A DNA stretch of 64,000 nucleotides from an uncultured Neomegalonema sp. (GTDB lineage Bacteria; Pseudomonadota; Alphaproteobacteria; Rhodobacterales; Rhodobacteraceae): contig CALDSD010000054.1 in the NCBI GenBank assembly GCA_937911325.1, forward strand, positions 19,767-83,766, written 5' to 3'. The position numbers were made by a program, and so were the translations under genes. Positions 27,801 through 37,374 of the stretch are shown in pieces; position 1 is the stretch's first letter, and every line of letters starts with the position of its first letter. The notes beneath the pieces were generated by a model. That model was given only the letters and a program-made list of their open reading frames with translations, was not told where the DNA came from and ran no database searches.

Positions 27801-28613
27801 GTGACGACCCTCGCCGCCAAGATCTCGACGCTTGAAACGCTCCTTCGCTTTGCGGCGCTTCAAGTTTCGGCGGCGGTCTTCGGGATCGCGTTGCTGGCGC
27901 TGATCGCACTGTCTCATCTGTTTTGGCCCGAAAGCGCGCCGATTGATCGGTACGACGCACTGTTCATCGCCGCGGTGTTGATCCAAATCGCCCTGCTGGC
28001 CGCCAAATGGGAGACATGGGACGAGGCCAAGGTGATCATCGTCTTTCACCTCGTCGGCACGGTCATGGAGCTCTTCAAGACGGCGGCGGGCGCATGGATC
28101 TACCCAGAGGAGAGCATTCTGAGGATTGGCCAAGTCCCGCTGTTCACCGGGTTCATGTATTCGGCGGTCGGAAGCTACATCGCGCGCAGCTGGCGCTTGT
28201 ACCAGATGACGCTGGAGGGATATCCGCGGCAGCTCTACGCCGGGCTTCTTGCAGCGGCGATATACGTGAATTTCTTCGCGCATCACTATGTCTGGGACTG
28301 GCGGCTGCTGCTTTTCGCGGCCACGGTCCTCCTGTTTGGGCGGTGCTGGGCGACGATCCGCGTCGCCAACCGAAGCGCCCGCTTTCCCTTGCTGGTTCTG
28401 TTCTTGAGCGTCGGCGTGCTCATCTGGGTTGCGGAGAACATCGCCACCGCCGCGAACATCTGGCTGTACCCGTCGCAACAAAACGGATGGACGCCTGTCT
28501 CGAGCGCGAAGATCGGAAGCTGGTTCCTCCTGATGATCATCAGCTTTGTCCTCGCCAGCACGCTGCATCACCGCACCGAGCTTTCAGATCAGGATGATCA
28601 GCCGGGCTCGTAG
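27801..28613 (+). CDS. DUF817-family membrane protein
   Basis: A 270-residue integral membrane protein with about seven hydrophobic helices. Conserved-looking blocks are HLVGTVMELFKTAAGAWIYP, FTGFMYSAVGSYIARSW and HHYVWDWRLLLF, which match the DUF817 (YoaT-like) family as I recall it. The acidic and aromatic residues inside membrane helices suggest a catalytic or transport role, but no function is established. The start is a GTG at 27801. The 3' end overlaps the convergent protease gene by 16 nt. Confidence 0.78.
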   Translation: MTTLAAKISTLETLLRFAALQVSAAVFGIALLALIALSHLFWPESAPIDRYDALFIAAVLIQIALLAAKWETWDEAKVIIVFHLVGTVMELFKTAAGAWIYPEESILRIGQVPLFTGFMYSAVGSYIARSWRLYQMTLEGYPRQLYAGLLAAAIYVNFFAHHYVWDWRLLLFAATVLLFGRCWATIRVANRSARFPLLVLFLSVGVLIWVAENIATAANIWLYPSQQNGWTPVSSAKIGSWFLLMIISFVLASTLHHRTELSDQDDQPGS

Positions 28614-29320
28614 CACTCGACACGCGCGAGAAAACGGGAAGCGGCTTCGCTGAAGACCTGGCGCGACGCTACGTTCGTCCCCTCGCTCAGCTCCAGACCT
28701 TGCGCCTCCAGAAAGCGCACGACCAGCGCGGGATCGACCGCCAGGCCGAAATCGGGGGTTTCATCCGTCGCCTCGACCGAGGCGTCGAGCGCCTGGATCG
28801 CGACGCCGACGACCCAGCCATCGTCCGAAAGCACCGGCGCCCCGGAGTGTCCCGGCCGCACGACGCCCTCAAGTCCGATCCGGCGGCCAATCGGCGCGCG
28901 GGGATCGTACCGGGCCGTGACAACGTCTACGACGGGCGCCTCGACGCGGCCTGGATATCCGATGAGTTGCAGTTGCGCTCCCTCCTCAGGTCGGCTCGCA
29001 GCGATCCGCGCCGCGCCGTTGGCCTGTGTCGGGGTGCGAAGAAGCGCGAGATCCGCCGAGCCGTCGATCGCCCGGATTTGCGCAAAGACAGGGTCGCCGA
29101 GTTCTGGGCTCACCAGGATCGCCGCGCAGTCTGTCACGCCGTGCGCGGCCGTCAGCCAATGCCCGTCCTGGCTGACGGCGAACCCCGTGCTGATGCGATC
29201 CGCTTCCGTCCCCTCGCCGAGACGATCGATCGCACAGGCCGAGAGCGCGAACGCCAGGCAAGCGCCAAGGGCGGCCCGCTGGGGAACTGAGCGCAGAAGT
29301 CTCGCGCCGCCGGGGGTCAT
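28598..29320 (-). CDS. Trypsin-like serine protease lipoprotein
   Basis: A 240-residue S1-type protease. The signal ends in a lipobox LSAC (Cys at about 29). The triad is visible as His in TAAHGV, Asp in GSADLALLR and Ser in RPGHSGAPVL, where the usual GNSGG is GHSGA. No PDZ domain follows, so it is smaller than DegP-type proteases. It is the last gene of the long minus-strand operon and starts 1 nt after ccmH ends. A periplasmic quality-control role is plausible. Confidence 0.85.
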   Translation of the reverse strand: MTPGGARLLRSVPQRAALGACLAFALSACAIDRLGEGTEADRISTGFAVSQDGHWLTAAHGVTDCAAILVSPELGDPVFAQIRAIDGSADLALLRTPTQANGAARIAASRPEEGAQLQLIGYPGRVEAPVVDVVTARYDPRAPIGRRIGLEGVVRPGHSGAPVLSDDGWVVGVAIQALDASVEATDETPDFGLAVDPALVVRFLEAQGLELSEGTNVASRQVFSEAASRFLARVECYEPG

Positions 29321-29321
29321 T

Positions 29322-29834
29322 CTAGTCCTTCAGCAGCGCATTGAGCCGCGCCTGCTCTTCCGGGGTCAACGGTTTCGCACCCGCCTCCATGGACGCGCCG
29401 GCGACCGAGACAACGGGCTCGGACGGAGCGCCCGGGAACCGACCGGTGCGACGAAAGTACCACCCCAACCCGATCAGCAGGGCCAGCGGGGCGGCCGCCC
29501 AAATGAAGAAGTTCTCCAGCGAGAAACGCGGCGTCAACAGCACGTAGTCGCCGTAATACTCCACCATGCGGTCTAGCACCTGCCGATCCGTGTCGCCTTC
29601 GACAAGTCGCTCACGCACCAGGCGACGCATATCCGCAGCGATATCCGCATCGCTGTCGTCGATTGATTGGTTCTGGCAAACGACGCAGCGCAGCCCTTTT
29701 GAGATCTCGCGGGCCCGCTCTTCGAGCTGGGGATCGGACAGCATCTCTTCGGGTTCGAGCGCGAGCGACCATCCGCCGCCAAGAACAGCGCCGCACAAGA
29801 CGACCGCGACCACAAGGACAAGGCGCTTCAACAT
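29322..29834 (-). CDS. ccmH: Cytochrome c maturation protein CcmH (CycL)
   Basis: A periplasm-facing thiol oxidoreductase that prepares apocytochrome c for heme attachment. The 170-residue protein has a signal segment and the redox motif LRCVVCQNQSI, with both cysteines present. A transmembrane helix (FFIWAAAPLALLIGLGWYF, about 108-126) follows. This is the short single-domain CcmH/CycL form without the TPR (CcmI) extension. It is 15 nt downstream of ccmF. Confidence 0.93.
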   Translation of the reverse strand: MLKRLVLVVAVVLCGAVLGGGWSLALEPEEMLSDPQLEERAREISKGLRCVVCQNQSIDDSDADIAADMRRLVRERLVEGDTDRQVLDRMVEYYGDYVLLTPRFSLENFFIWAAAPLALLIGLGWYFRRTGRFPGAPSEPVVSVAGASMEAGAKPLTPEEQARLNALLKD

Positions 29835-29849
29835 CCTGGAACTCCGTCC

Positions 29850-31841
29850 TTACTCGGCGGGCGTCGCCGCAGCACCGGCCGCTGGCGCTTTCTTCGCCGA
29901 CGGCGCGCCGACCCGATGGCGTCGATCGCTCAAGCTGATGAGACCGCCAATCGACATCGCCAAGGCGCCGAACCAAATCCAATTCACGAACGGCTTCACA
30001 TAGACGGTCACCGCCCATTGCCCGTCCTCGCGACGTTCGCCGAGATACAGATAGACGTCATCCCAAAGACCTTCGCGCAGCGCCGTTTCGGTTGTCGTCG
30101 TGCTTTGAACCGGGAAGAAACGTCTCTCCGGCGTCAGAACGCCCTCCAGGTCGCCGTCATCGAAAATCTCGAAGCGGGCGACGTCGGCGCGGTAGTTGTT
30201 GATCAAAGGACGGCGCTCGATGTCGAGGAAATGAACGCCGTAGCCTCCCACCTCCCATCGATCGCCCGGTTTGGCGAGGCGGATCTCCTCGGTTTCCAAT
30301 GCTGTGACCAGCGTGATGCCGAGAACCGACATCCCAAGCCCAGCATGGCCGAGCGTCTTGCCCCATTCCGAGCGCGGAAGCCCGACAAGGCGGCTCCAAC
30401 TGTTGGCCCACGCGATCTCGCCCAGTCGGATCCGGGTCCCGACGTCCCACATGGCGCCGAGGATCAACCAGACCGCCAACGTGACGCCAAGCGGGGCCAA
30501 GAAGCCACCGCCCTTGAAGTACGCGTACGCCCCGCCGCCCAAGACAAGCGCGAGCCCGGCGGCGACAGCAAGGCGTTGCAGCACCGGGCCAAGATCGCCG
30601 CGTTTCCAGGGCAGCATGGCCCCGACAGGCAGGGCCAAAATCAGCGGCAACATCAACAACCCGAAGACCCAATCAAAGAAGGGCGCGCCCACCGTCACCG
30701 TCCGACCGAACGCTTCGTAGACCAGCGGCGCCATGGTTCCGGCGAACACCGCGATCAACGAGACGATCAGCAGAACGTTGTTGAGCAACAGCGCGCTCTC
30801 GCGGCTGATCGGCGCAAAGACGCCTCCGGACGCCAACTGGTTGGCGCGGTGCGCGAACAGCCACAACGAGCCTCCCACGGCGATCGCGAGGATCAAGAGA
30901 ATGAAGACCCCACGGCTGGGATCAGACGCGAACGCGTGGACGCTGGTCAGCACGCCGGAGCGCACGATGAATGTGCCCACAAGGCTCAGCGAGAACGCCA
31001 GGATCGCCAAAAGCACGGTCCAGCTTTTGAGCTCGCCGCGTTTCTCGACGACAATCGCCGAGTGCAAGAGCGCGGCGGCCGCCAGCCACGGCATGAAGGA
31101 CGCGTTCTCAACCGGGTCCCAGAACCACCAACCGCCCCAGCCGAGCTCGTAATAGGCCCAGTACGACCCCAGCGCGATGCCGATGGTCAGAAACACCCAG
31201 GCCGCCAACGTCCAGGGGCGCACCCAGCGCGCCCACGCCGCGTCCACACGTCCTTCGATCAACGCCGCCATGGCGAACGAAAACGCGGTCGAGAGGCCGA
31301 CATAGCCGAGGTAGAGAAATGGCGGATGAAACGCGAGCCCCGGGTCCTGCAGCACAGGGTTCAGATCGGCGCCGTCCGCAGGCGTCGGAAAGAGCCGCGT
31401 AAACGGATTGGACGTGAAAAGAATAAACGCAAGAAACGCGACGCCGATCATGCCCTGAACAGCGATCGTACGCGCTTTCAGGCCGATGGGCAGGTTTCGC
31501 CCGAACCAGGCGACCATGCCGCCAAACAGCGCCAGCACCAGCACCCACAACAGCATCGAGCCTTCGTGGTTCCCCCAAACGCTGGTGAACTTGTAGATCA
31601 ACGGCTGTGTCGAGTGCGAATGCTGCGCCGCCAGCGCCACCGAAAAATCCGAAGCGACGAACGCATAGGTGAGGGCCGCATAGGATATGCCGACCAAAGC
31701 GAATTGGGCTGTCGCGGCCGGTTCAGCCACGCGCATGTAATCGGCCCAGCCTTTCTGAGCGCCGAGCAGCGGCAACGTCGACTGCACAATGGCCGCGAAC
31801 AACGCGAGCACCAGGGCGAAATGTCCAAGCTCGGCGATCAT
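29850..31841 (-). CDS. ccmF: Heme lyase subunit CcmF (CycK)
   Basis: Core of the cytochrome c heme ligation complex, which takes heme from CcmE and joins it to the CXXCH motif. The 663-residue membrane protein has about 14-15 helices and the tryptophan-rich WWD motif WGGWWFWDPVENASFMPWLA (about residues 230-250). Periplasmic histidines flank it as in other CcmF proteins. ATG at 31841 directly follows an in-frame GTG; AGGG lies upstream. It sits between the PhzF-family gene and ccmH. Confidence 0.96.
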   Translation of the reverse strand: MIAELGHFALVLALFAAIVQSTLPLLGAQKGWADYMRVAEPAATAQFALVGISYAALTYAFVASDFSVALAAQHSHSTQPLIYKFTSVWGNHEGSMLLWVLVLALFGGMVAWFGRNLPIGLKARTIAVQGMIGVAFLAFILFTSNPFTRLFPTPADGADLNPVLQDPGLAFHPPFLYLGYVGLSTAFSFAMAALIEGRVDAAWARWVRPWTLAAWVFLTIGIALGSYWAYYELGWGGWWFWDPVENASFMPWLAAAALLHSAIVVEKRGELKSWTVLLAILAFSLSLVGTFIVRSGVLTSVHAFASDPSRGVFILLILAIAVGGSLWLFAHRANQLASGGVFAPISRESALLLNNVLLIVSLIAVFAGTMAPLVYEAFGRTVTVGAPFFDWVFGLLMLPLILALPVGAMLPWKRGDLGPVLQRLAVAAGLALVLGGGAYAYFKGGGFLAPLGVTLAVWLILGAMWDVGTRIRLGEIAWANSWSRLVGLPRSEWGKTLGHAGLGMSVLGITLVTALETEEIRLAKPGDRWEVGGYGVHFLDIERRPLINNYRADVARFEIFDDGDLEGVLTPERRFFPVQSTTTTETALREGLWDDVYLYLGERREDGQWAVTVYVKPFVNWIWFGALAMSIGGLISLSDRRHRVGAPSAKKAPAAGAAATPAE

Positions 31842-31872
31842 CACACTATCCCTGTCGAACCGGATCTCTGTC

Positions 31873-32760
31873 TCAAAACGAAATCTCTCCGCGCATCACC
31901 ACGACGCCTTGTCCGGCGACGCGTATGCCTTCGATCTTATCGCGTGGGCCGTCGATGGCTACCTGTGCGACGCCGGGTCGCTCCATCCAGTGGCCCTGCT
32001 CCGCGCGAAAGCGAGGGCGCTCAAGATGGCCACGCGCCCAAAGATAGGCGGCGAGACACCCCGTGGCGGACCCTGTGAAAGGATCTTCGGGGGGTTCCGG
32101 CGGCGGCAGCAACAGACGCGAAAACGTATCGCCTTCCTTGGTGACCCCTTGCGTCGTCGCGAGAAACGGTTCGGCGAAATCGCAATCGGGTCGCTTGCGC
32201 ATCGCCAGCAGCGCCGGCGCATCGAGAGCTGCTCGGCGAAGCGCCTCATGCGTCCGCAACAACGTCACACAGAACTTTGTGCCGCCGATATCGACCGTTT
32301 GCGGCGCGTCGACGATGTCAGACGCCTCGATCCCATAGAGACCCGCGATCTTCGCGGGTTCATGCTCGCGACCAAATCGAGGCTTTGGCTGGGTCATTTC
32401 GATGAAATCCGGACCGCCGTCCTCATCGATGTCGACGGAGATCGGGAGCACGCCCGCGCCGACCTCGAGCGTCACATCGCTTGGGGTTTTGACCAGACCG
32501 CTCTGGATCAACGCGGTGACGGTGGCCACCGTAGGATGGCCGGCCATCTTGATCTCGCCCGACGCCGTGTAGTAGCGCGCGCCGAAGTCGGCGGTCTCAG
32601 AGCGTTGAACAAACGCGCATTCGCTCAATCGCGTCTCGCGCGTGAAGGCGATGCGGTCCTTTGTCGAGATCGGGTCGGCTGCGAAAACCACGGCGCAAGG
32701 ATTTCCGCCAAAACGCCTGTCCGTAAAGGCGTCGACCCAGATCAGGCCGTGCTTGGTCAT
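31873..32760 (-). CDS. PhzF-family isomerase-like protein
   Basis: A 295-residue member of the PhzF/DapF-like fold. It has RRFGGNPCAVVF near the N-terminus, MAGHPTVATVTAL in the middle and DPFTGSATGCLAAYLW in the C-terminal half, all family landmarks. Real PhzF is an isomerase of phenazine synthesis; no phenazine genes are present, so the substrate is unknown. Its ATG overlaps the ccmE stop as ATGA, which points to translational coupling inside the cytochrome maturation operon, where it is not a usual member. Confidence 0.88.
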   Translation of the reverse strand: MTKHGLIWVDAFTDRRFGGNPCAVVFAADPISTKDRIAFTRETRLSECAFVQRSETADFGARYYTASGEIKMAGHPTVATVTALIQSGLVKTPSDVTLEVGAGVLPISVDIDEDGGPDFIEMTQPKPRFGREHEPAKIAGLYGIEASDIVDAPQTVDIGGTKFCVTLLRTHEALRRAALDAPALLAMRKRPDCDFAEPFLATTQGVTKEGDTFSRLLLPPPEPPEDPFTGSATGCLAAYLWARGHLERPRFRAEQGHWMERPGVAQVAIDGPRDKIEGIRVAGQGVVVMRGEISF

Positions 32761-33206
32761 TCGGCTTTCCATTGCCCTGTGTCACGGATCGCGTCAGCGA
32801 CCTCGCGCGGCATGTACTGCTCGTCGTGCTTCGCCAAGATGATCTCCGCTTCGAACATCTCATCGCGCCAGTACCCTTCAGCGACCACTCCTTGTCCTTC
32901 GCGGAACAGGTCCGGCAGCACGCCTTCATAAACAACCGCAACCGTCGTTTCATTGTCGGTGACCTGAAAGCGGATCGCCTCTTCCTGACCGCGGACGATC
33001 GAGCCCTCTTCAACGAGCCCGCCCAGCCGCAGTCGCTGGTTTGGCGGCGCTTCCCCCGCCTGAGCCTTCGCGACAAGCTCTGTCGGCGCGACGAAAAAGA
33101 CGATAGAGTCCTTGAACGCGAGCCCGACAAGCACCGCGGACAAGACCAAGGCCGCCGCGCCAAACATGATCAATTGGATCCGTTGTCTCTTACGCAGTCC
33201 CGCCAT
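32757..33206 (-). CDS. ccmE: Periplasmic heme chaperone CcmE (CycJ)
   Basis: Binds heme covalently and hands it to CcmF. The 149-residue protein has one N-terminal membrane anchor (about 10-30), an OB-fold with RLGGLVEEGSI and VYEGVLPDLFREGQGVVAEG, and the C-terminal LAKHDEQYMP, whose His is the heme-binding residue. ATG at 33206 is chosen because it starts the basic pre-anchor MAGLRKRQRI; this overlaps the 3' end of the upstream BrkB gene by 17 nt. Confidence 0.95.
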   Translation of the reverse strand: MAGLRKRQRIQLIMFGAAALVLSAVLVGLAFKDSIVFFVAPTELVAKAQAGEAPPNQRLRLGGLVEEGSIVRGQEEAIRFQVTDNETTVAVVYEGVLPDLFREGQGVVAEGYWRDEMFEAEIILAKHDEQYMPREVADAIRDTGQWKAE

Positions 33207-34356
33207 CGACGGTCTCCCCTTGCGCGGGCGTAGGACGCGGTTTTTCCGCGGGGCCGCCCGGGTCTTGTCCTTTGGGTCCGGCGGGCTCTGGTTCGGAACA
33301 CACCCCGCCGCCACACAAATAATACCAAAAGCGCGCCAACGAGCCTTCGGGATGATCCGCAGTCAGCACCTGATAAGCAGGGTCGCCCAGCGGATCGTAG
33401 CCCTCGGGTCGGAAGGTCTGCGGGTGCGGCCAAACCGGCTTGCCGTCCGCGTCCAGCGTCGCAATAGCGATGTTGACCTGCGCGCCGAGGAAAATAATCG
33501 CCGAGGACATGTAGAAGAACAAAAGCGTCGCGACCACCCCGGCGAGACCACCATGTTTGCCTTCAAGTGATAGAATTGTTGAAAGAGCGATCGAAAAGCC
33601 AATCGCGCCGATCAACCAAAGCACGGCCGAAACAATGACGCCCGGCAGAACCCGAACGCGCAAAGGGCGCGCGTCCCATGTCTCGTCCTGCGCCCAGAGA
33701 TACAGGCTCCAGTTCTTGGCGTATCCCCTCGGCAGGGTCAGGTGAATGCCAACGAGCAGCACAAGAAACAAAGGCGCGCCCAACAGCGCCGGAACCAGCG
33801 CGAAGGCAATGCCCTGGCTCTCCTCGCCGTCAGCGACCCCGACAACCCCGAGACCGATGGTGGTCAGGACGATCGAGATCGTCATCAGGATGAACAGCGT
33901 CGCCATAACCGCCGCGAGAAAGAGGGTTTGGAACCGCTTTGCAGGCAGCTTGCGCTCGTCTCGCACGTCATAGGCCTCGTTGAAGCCTTTGCGCGCGCTC
34001 TCGAACGCGTTGGATCCCGCCCAGAGCCCGACGAGACCGGAGACGATGAGCAGAAGCGTGTTGTCGCTTTTCGTGGGATCGTCCTTCGCGACGGCGTCGA
34101 CGACGTTGAGGAGCACATCCGCCATGTTGTCCGGCACCAGCATGCCCTGCCGCATCGCCTCGATCATGCCCTTCAGGCTGTCGACGGAATTTGGAACCAA
34201 CGCCTCTGCGGCCAGGATCAAACAAACGATGAAGGGCCCGAACGACAACAACAGTGTGAACGCGAGATGGCCCGCATAGGACAGTTGATCGTCATTATCA
34301 AAACGCCGCAGCGCTTCTTTCACGACGCCAAACGTATAGCGAATGCTCTGTGTCAT
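33190..34356 (-). CDS. YihY/BrkB-family membrane protein, downstream copy
   Basis: A 388-residue inner-membrane protein with about six helices. The segment [43 protein letters not shown] and [21 protein letters not shown] are the conserved BrkB/YihY blocks. A Pro/Gly-rich soluble tail of about 75 residues, including a Cys-containing stretch, ends the chain and is not part of the family core. Function is unclear in the family. It is a paralogue of the gene just upstream. Confidence 0.87.
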   Translation of the reverse strand: MTQSIRYTFGVVKEALRRFDNDDQLSYAGHLAFTLLLSFGPFIVCLILAAEALVPNSVDSLKGMIEAMRQGMLVPDNMADVLLNVVDAVAKDDPTKSDNTLLLIVSGLVGLWAGSNAFESARKGFNEAYDVRDERKLPAKRFQTLFLAAVMATLFILMTISIVLTTIGLGVVGVADGEESQGIAFALVPALLGAPLFLVLLVGIHLTLPRGYAKNWSLYLWAQDETWDARPLRVRVLPGVIVSAVLWLIGAIGFSIALSTILSLEGKHGGLAGVVATLLFFYMSSAIIFLGAQVNIAIATLDADGKPVWPHPQTFRPEGYDPLGDPAYQVLTADHPEGSLARFWYYLCGGGVCSEPEPAGPKGQDPGGPAEKPRPTPAQGETVDGGTA

Positions 34357-34460
34357 AACGGATCTCGGCCTTTTCGCGCGGCCCTGCGCGCCCCAGAAGC
34401 CCTAACTTGCCCTTTAACTCGGCGGGAATAAAGGCGCCAAGCGGGCGGACCGCCGCCGAT

Positions 34461-35543
34461 TTAACGCGGGATCTTCAGGATGTCCTTCACCGATGTGGTC
34501 TCCTGGTAGTCTTCGCCTTCGGGCATCTCTTCGCCTTTGACGCTCCGCTTTCGGCGCAGTTCTTCCCGGGCGATGTTGATCTGTGCGCCAAGAAACAGGA
34601 TCACCGCGCTCATGTAGAAGAACAACAGCGTGATCACGACGCCCGCCATCGCGCCGTAATTCCCCGCGAAGGACGGCGCATACCGCAGGTACATTGAGAA
34701 CGCCGTCGCGCCAATGAACCAGAGGATCGTCGAGGCGATCACCCCCGGCAGCACAGAGATGCGCCAGTCTTCGCCAGCTTCAGTCCTCACCAGTAGAAAT
34801 ACGCCCTGTCGACGCCCCCTTGGCAGGGAGAGGTGCAAGTTCATCAGCAAGAAAACGAACATCGGAAGGCCGATGCCGTACCGCATGAAGTAAAACAGAT
34901 CGAAGCCGAGCGACGTGTCGCCCTGCGCGGCGATGAGGCCGGAGATCAAAGGCCAGAGCACGATCAGGAACGCCAGCGCGACAAAGACACAGGCGGCCAA
35001 CGCCGCCAGCTGCAGGCGCTGCACACGGCGCCGCAGAAAATGCCGATCATCCTTGACGTCATAGGCGAGGTTGAACCCAATCCGCGTCGCCTCAAAAGCG
35101 TTCGATCCGGCCCATAACCCGACCATCGCTGCGACGACGGCCAGAAAACCTGTCTTGCTTTCGATGATCGCAAACAGGATCGGTTGCAGGGTCTCGCGCA
35201 CTTGCTCTGGCGTCACAGAAAACATCTGGCGCACTATCAATGCGCTCTCTGTCTCCCCGACGAGGAAAGACCCGCTGACCACCAGCAAAACCATGAACGG
35301 AAAGAACGACAGCAGCCCGGTGTAGGCGAGATAGCCCGCCAGCGCGAAGCTGTTGTCTTCTCCGAACCGGCGCCAAGCGACGCTGATAAGCTGAACAAAC
35401 CAGATCCTGGAGACGGCGGAACCGATCCGCTGCGCCCGCCATCGAGCCGCTTCGGCCTTCAACCTCAGGGACTCGGCTTTTTTCTTCAGCGTCTCGGCCC
35501 CTTGCTTCAAAGCCGCGCCCGTTTCGCGCAGACGCTCCTTCAC
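34461..35543 (-). CDS. YihY/BrkB-family membrane protein, upstream copy
   Basis: A 360-residue paralogue of the neighbouring BrkB gene. A charged helical N-terminus rich in Lys, Glu and Ala (about residues 1-40) precedes the core. The blocks [40 protein letters not shown] and [21 protein letters not shown] align with the other copy. It starts with GTG at 35543 in a 4-nt GTGA overlap with the argC stop, so it is translationally coupled to argC. A 104-nt gap separates it from the second copy. Confidence 0.87.
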   Translation of the reverse strand: MKERLRETGAALKQGAETLKKKAESLRLKAEAARWRAQRIGSAVSRIWFVQLISVAWRRFGEDNSFALAGYLAYTGLLSFFPFMVLLVVSGSFLVGETESALIVRQMFSVTPEQVRETLQPILFAIIESKTGFLAVVAAMVGLWAGSNAFEATRIGFNLAYDVKDDRHFLRRRVQRLQLAALAACVFVALAFLIVLWPLISGLIAAQGDTSLGFDLFYFMRYGIGLPMFVFLLMNLHLSLPRGRRQGVFLLVRTEAGEDWRISVLPGVIASTILWFIGATAFSMYLRYAPSFAGNYGAMAGVVITLLFFYMSAVILFLGAQINIAREELRRKRSVKGEEMPEGEDYQETTSVKDILKIPR

Positions 35544-36562
35544 GGGAAAAGCGGCGCCTGCATGAGGCCCGCAGTCTCTTCCAAGCCAAGAACAAGATTA
35601 GCGTTCTGAAGCGCTTGTCCCGAGGCGCCCTTCACCAGGTTGTCGAGCGTCGAGAAGACGATCGCCCGTCCCTCCCGGCGATCGGCGACGACGCCCAAAT
35701 GACAGAAGTTCGAGCCTCGCACATGCCGGGTCGCCGGCGCGTCGCCGTAGGGCAGAACCTCCAGAAACGGCTCGCGGGCGTATCGGTCCTGCAGCGCCGC
35801 ATGGATCGCTACGGCGTCGCCCTTCACATAAACCGAGGCAAGAATACCCCGGTTCTGTGGGAGCAGATGCGGCATGAACGTGCAAGCGACCGCTCTGCCC
35901 GCCGCCTTTGAAAATTCCTGCTCGAACTCAGCCGAGTGCCGATGACCCGTCAACGCATAGGGCCCGGTCCCCTCGGAGACTTCCGCATGAAGCAAGTTCT
36001 CTTTCGCCGATCGTCCGGCCCCGGAGACGCCTGTGACCAAGCTGATCACGATCTCATCCGGGTCGATCACACCGGCCTCGAGCAGCGGAAGCACGGCGTA
36101 CAATCCCGTCGCCGCGTTGCAGCCGGTGCCGGCGACCAGACGGGCGCCCTTGATCGCGTCGCGGTAAAACTCGGTCAGGCCGTAGACGGCGTCTTGCTGA
36201 AGATCGAGCGCCGAGTGCTCCCGCCCGTACCACTGCGCATAGGCGGCCGGATCGCGCAGACGAAAGTCCGCCGACAGATCGACGATCTTGAGATCGCGCG
36301 GCAAGGCGCTGACAACCTCCTGCGTGGTTGCGTGCGGCAGCGCGCAAAAGGCCAGATCCACGGACGCGAAGTCGATCTCGTCGATCTTCACCAGCTTGGG
36401 CAGGTTGAGATGCCGCAGATGTGGAAAGACCTCGGCCATCGACATGCCCGCTTTGCGGTCCGCGCTAAGGGCCGCGATCTTCATCTGCGGATGGGTCGCC
36501 AGCATGCGGACAAGCTCCGCGCCCGTGTACCCGCTGGCTCCGAGAATAGCGACGTTCGGCAT
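35540..36562 (-). CDS. argC: N-acetyl-gamma-glutamyl-phosphate reductase
   Basis: Third step of arginine synthesis: NADPH reduction of N-acetylglutamyl phosphate. The 340-residue protein has the Rossmann motif [17 protein letters not shown] (about 5-21), CALPHATTQ, and the catalytic cysteine in [18 protein letters not shown] (about 147). The C-terminal [22 protein letters not shown] block fits. It is the first gene of the long minus-strand operon that continues through the BrkB, ccm and protease genes. Confidence 0.95.
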   Translation of the reverse strand: MPNVAILGASGYTGAELVRMLATHPQMKIAALSADRKAGMSMAEVFPHLRHLNLPKLVKIDEIDFASVDLAFCALPHATTQEVVSALPRDLKIVDLSADFRLRDPAAYAQWYGREHSALDLQQDAVYGLTEFYRDAIKGARLVAGTGCNAATGLYAVLPLLEAGVIDPDEIVISLVTGVSGAGRSAKENLLHAEVSEGTGPYALTGHRHSAEFEQEFSKAAGRAVACTFMPHLLPQNRGILASVYVKGDAVAIHAALQDRYAREPFLEVLPYGDAPATRHVRGSNFCHLGVVADRREGRAIVFSTLDNLVKGASGQALQNANLVLGLEETAGLMQAPLFP

Positions 36563-36576
36563 ACCGGCCTCTTAAC

Positions 36577-36606
36577 CTGACTTTGCCGGACTTTGCCGGA
36601 CTTTGG
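36577..36606. repeat. 10-bp tandem repeat upstream of argC
   Basis: GACTTTGCCG occurs twice in a row and is followed by a partial third copy, GACTTTGggc. It sits 17 nt upstream of the argC start, in the leader of the operon. Confidence 0.6.
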
Positions 36607-36825
36607 GCCGATGTACGCGCTGCGGGACCGAGCCGCAAGAACCGGGCGGCGGGCACGGCGCGCCGAACAGTCCGTCGACCATTCGATCGACAAGAGCCAT
36701 CGCGCGCGTCCATCGGATCTACCCCACACTCACGCATCGCAGTGAAAACGTAGGAATTTTTTCCTTGTTCTTATTTTGTTCCGATCGTAGGCTCCAATTG
36801 GTTTCGAAACTGAAAGGAGTTGCCC

Positions 36826-37374
36826 ATGAACGATGAATTCCGAGGAAAATCTCTCGAGGAAGTTGTCGCAAAGGTCGCTGCACGCGCGCGCCCGAGTTTT
36901 CAATCGAAGAAGAATGATCCTTGCGACGAAATCCGCCCTGAAAGACGCAGGCTTTCAAAAGAACTGAAAGACGTAGGTCGAGATTTAGAGAAGAGCGCTG
37001 GCGACCTAGAGAAACTTCGAAGAGCTTACGAGTTGAGCCGAAACGCTGCGGTGGTTGCCGCTCTCACCACCGCCGCCGTACATCTCGCAACCGCGGCGAA
37101 AGCCGCTCGCATTGCAAGAAACGCGCTCCGGGGGAGGGCGCCATCCTGGCGGCAGGCGCTTGAAATGGTTCCGGTTGTGGGCGGCGCTCTTGGCTCCGCA
37201 ATCGCCGTTCTGGAAGCTATACGCAACGCCAGAGGCATCTCCGACGAGCTCCGAAAAATAAAAGAGTTGGAGCAGCGACAAAGTTTTATTCGCGGCCTGC
37301 TTCAAGACTACCATTATCTGTCCGAGAAGTTCGGCTGCGATCGCGACCCCGACCAAGTCCACATCTTTAATTGA
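36826..37374 (+). CDS. Unrecognised helical protein in AT-rich patch
   Basis: I do not recognise this 182-residue protein. It appears to have a charged coiled-coil segment (LSKELKDVGRDLEKSAGDL, about 44-62), an Ala-rich hydrophobic helix (NAAVVAALTTAAVHLATAAK, about 72-91), then VPVVGGALGSAIAVLEAI (about 113-130, glycine-zipper-like) and a second charged helix. This coil-hydrophobic-coil pattern could fit membrane insertion or a phage/toxin-like component, but there is no motif to confirm that. A good AAAGGAG site precedes the ATG. Its local base composition is clearly more AT-rich than its neighbours, and it overlaps the 3' end of the next gene tail to tail by 8 nt. Confidence 0.62.
   Translation: MNDEFRGKSLEEVVAKVAARARPSFQSKKNDPCDEIRPERRRLSKELKDVGRDLEKSAGDLEKLRRAYELSRNAAVVAALTTAAVHLATAAKAARIARNALRGRAPSWRQALEMVPVVGGALGSAIAVLEAIRNARGISDELRKIKELEQRQSFIRGLLQDYHYLSEKFGCDRDPDQVHIFN

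Noticed and set aside
29916..32078. 720-codon plus-strand frame opposite ccmF and part of the PhzF gene
   Set aside because: Low-complexity Arg/His/Gln composition; ccmF on the other strand is beyond doubt.
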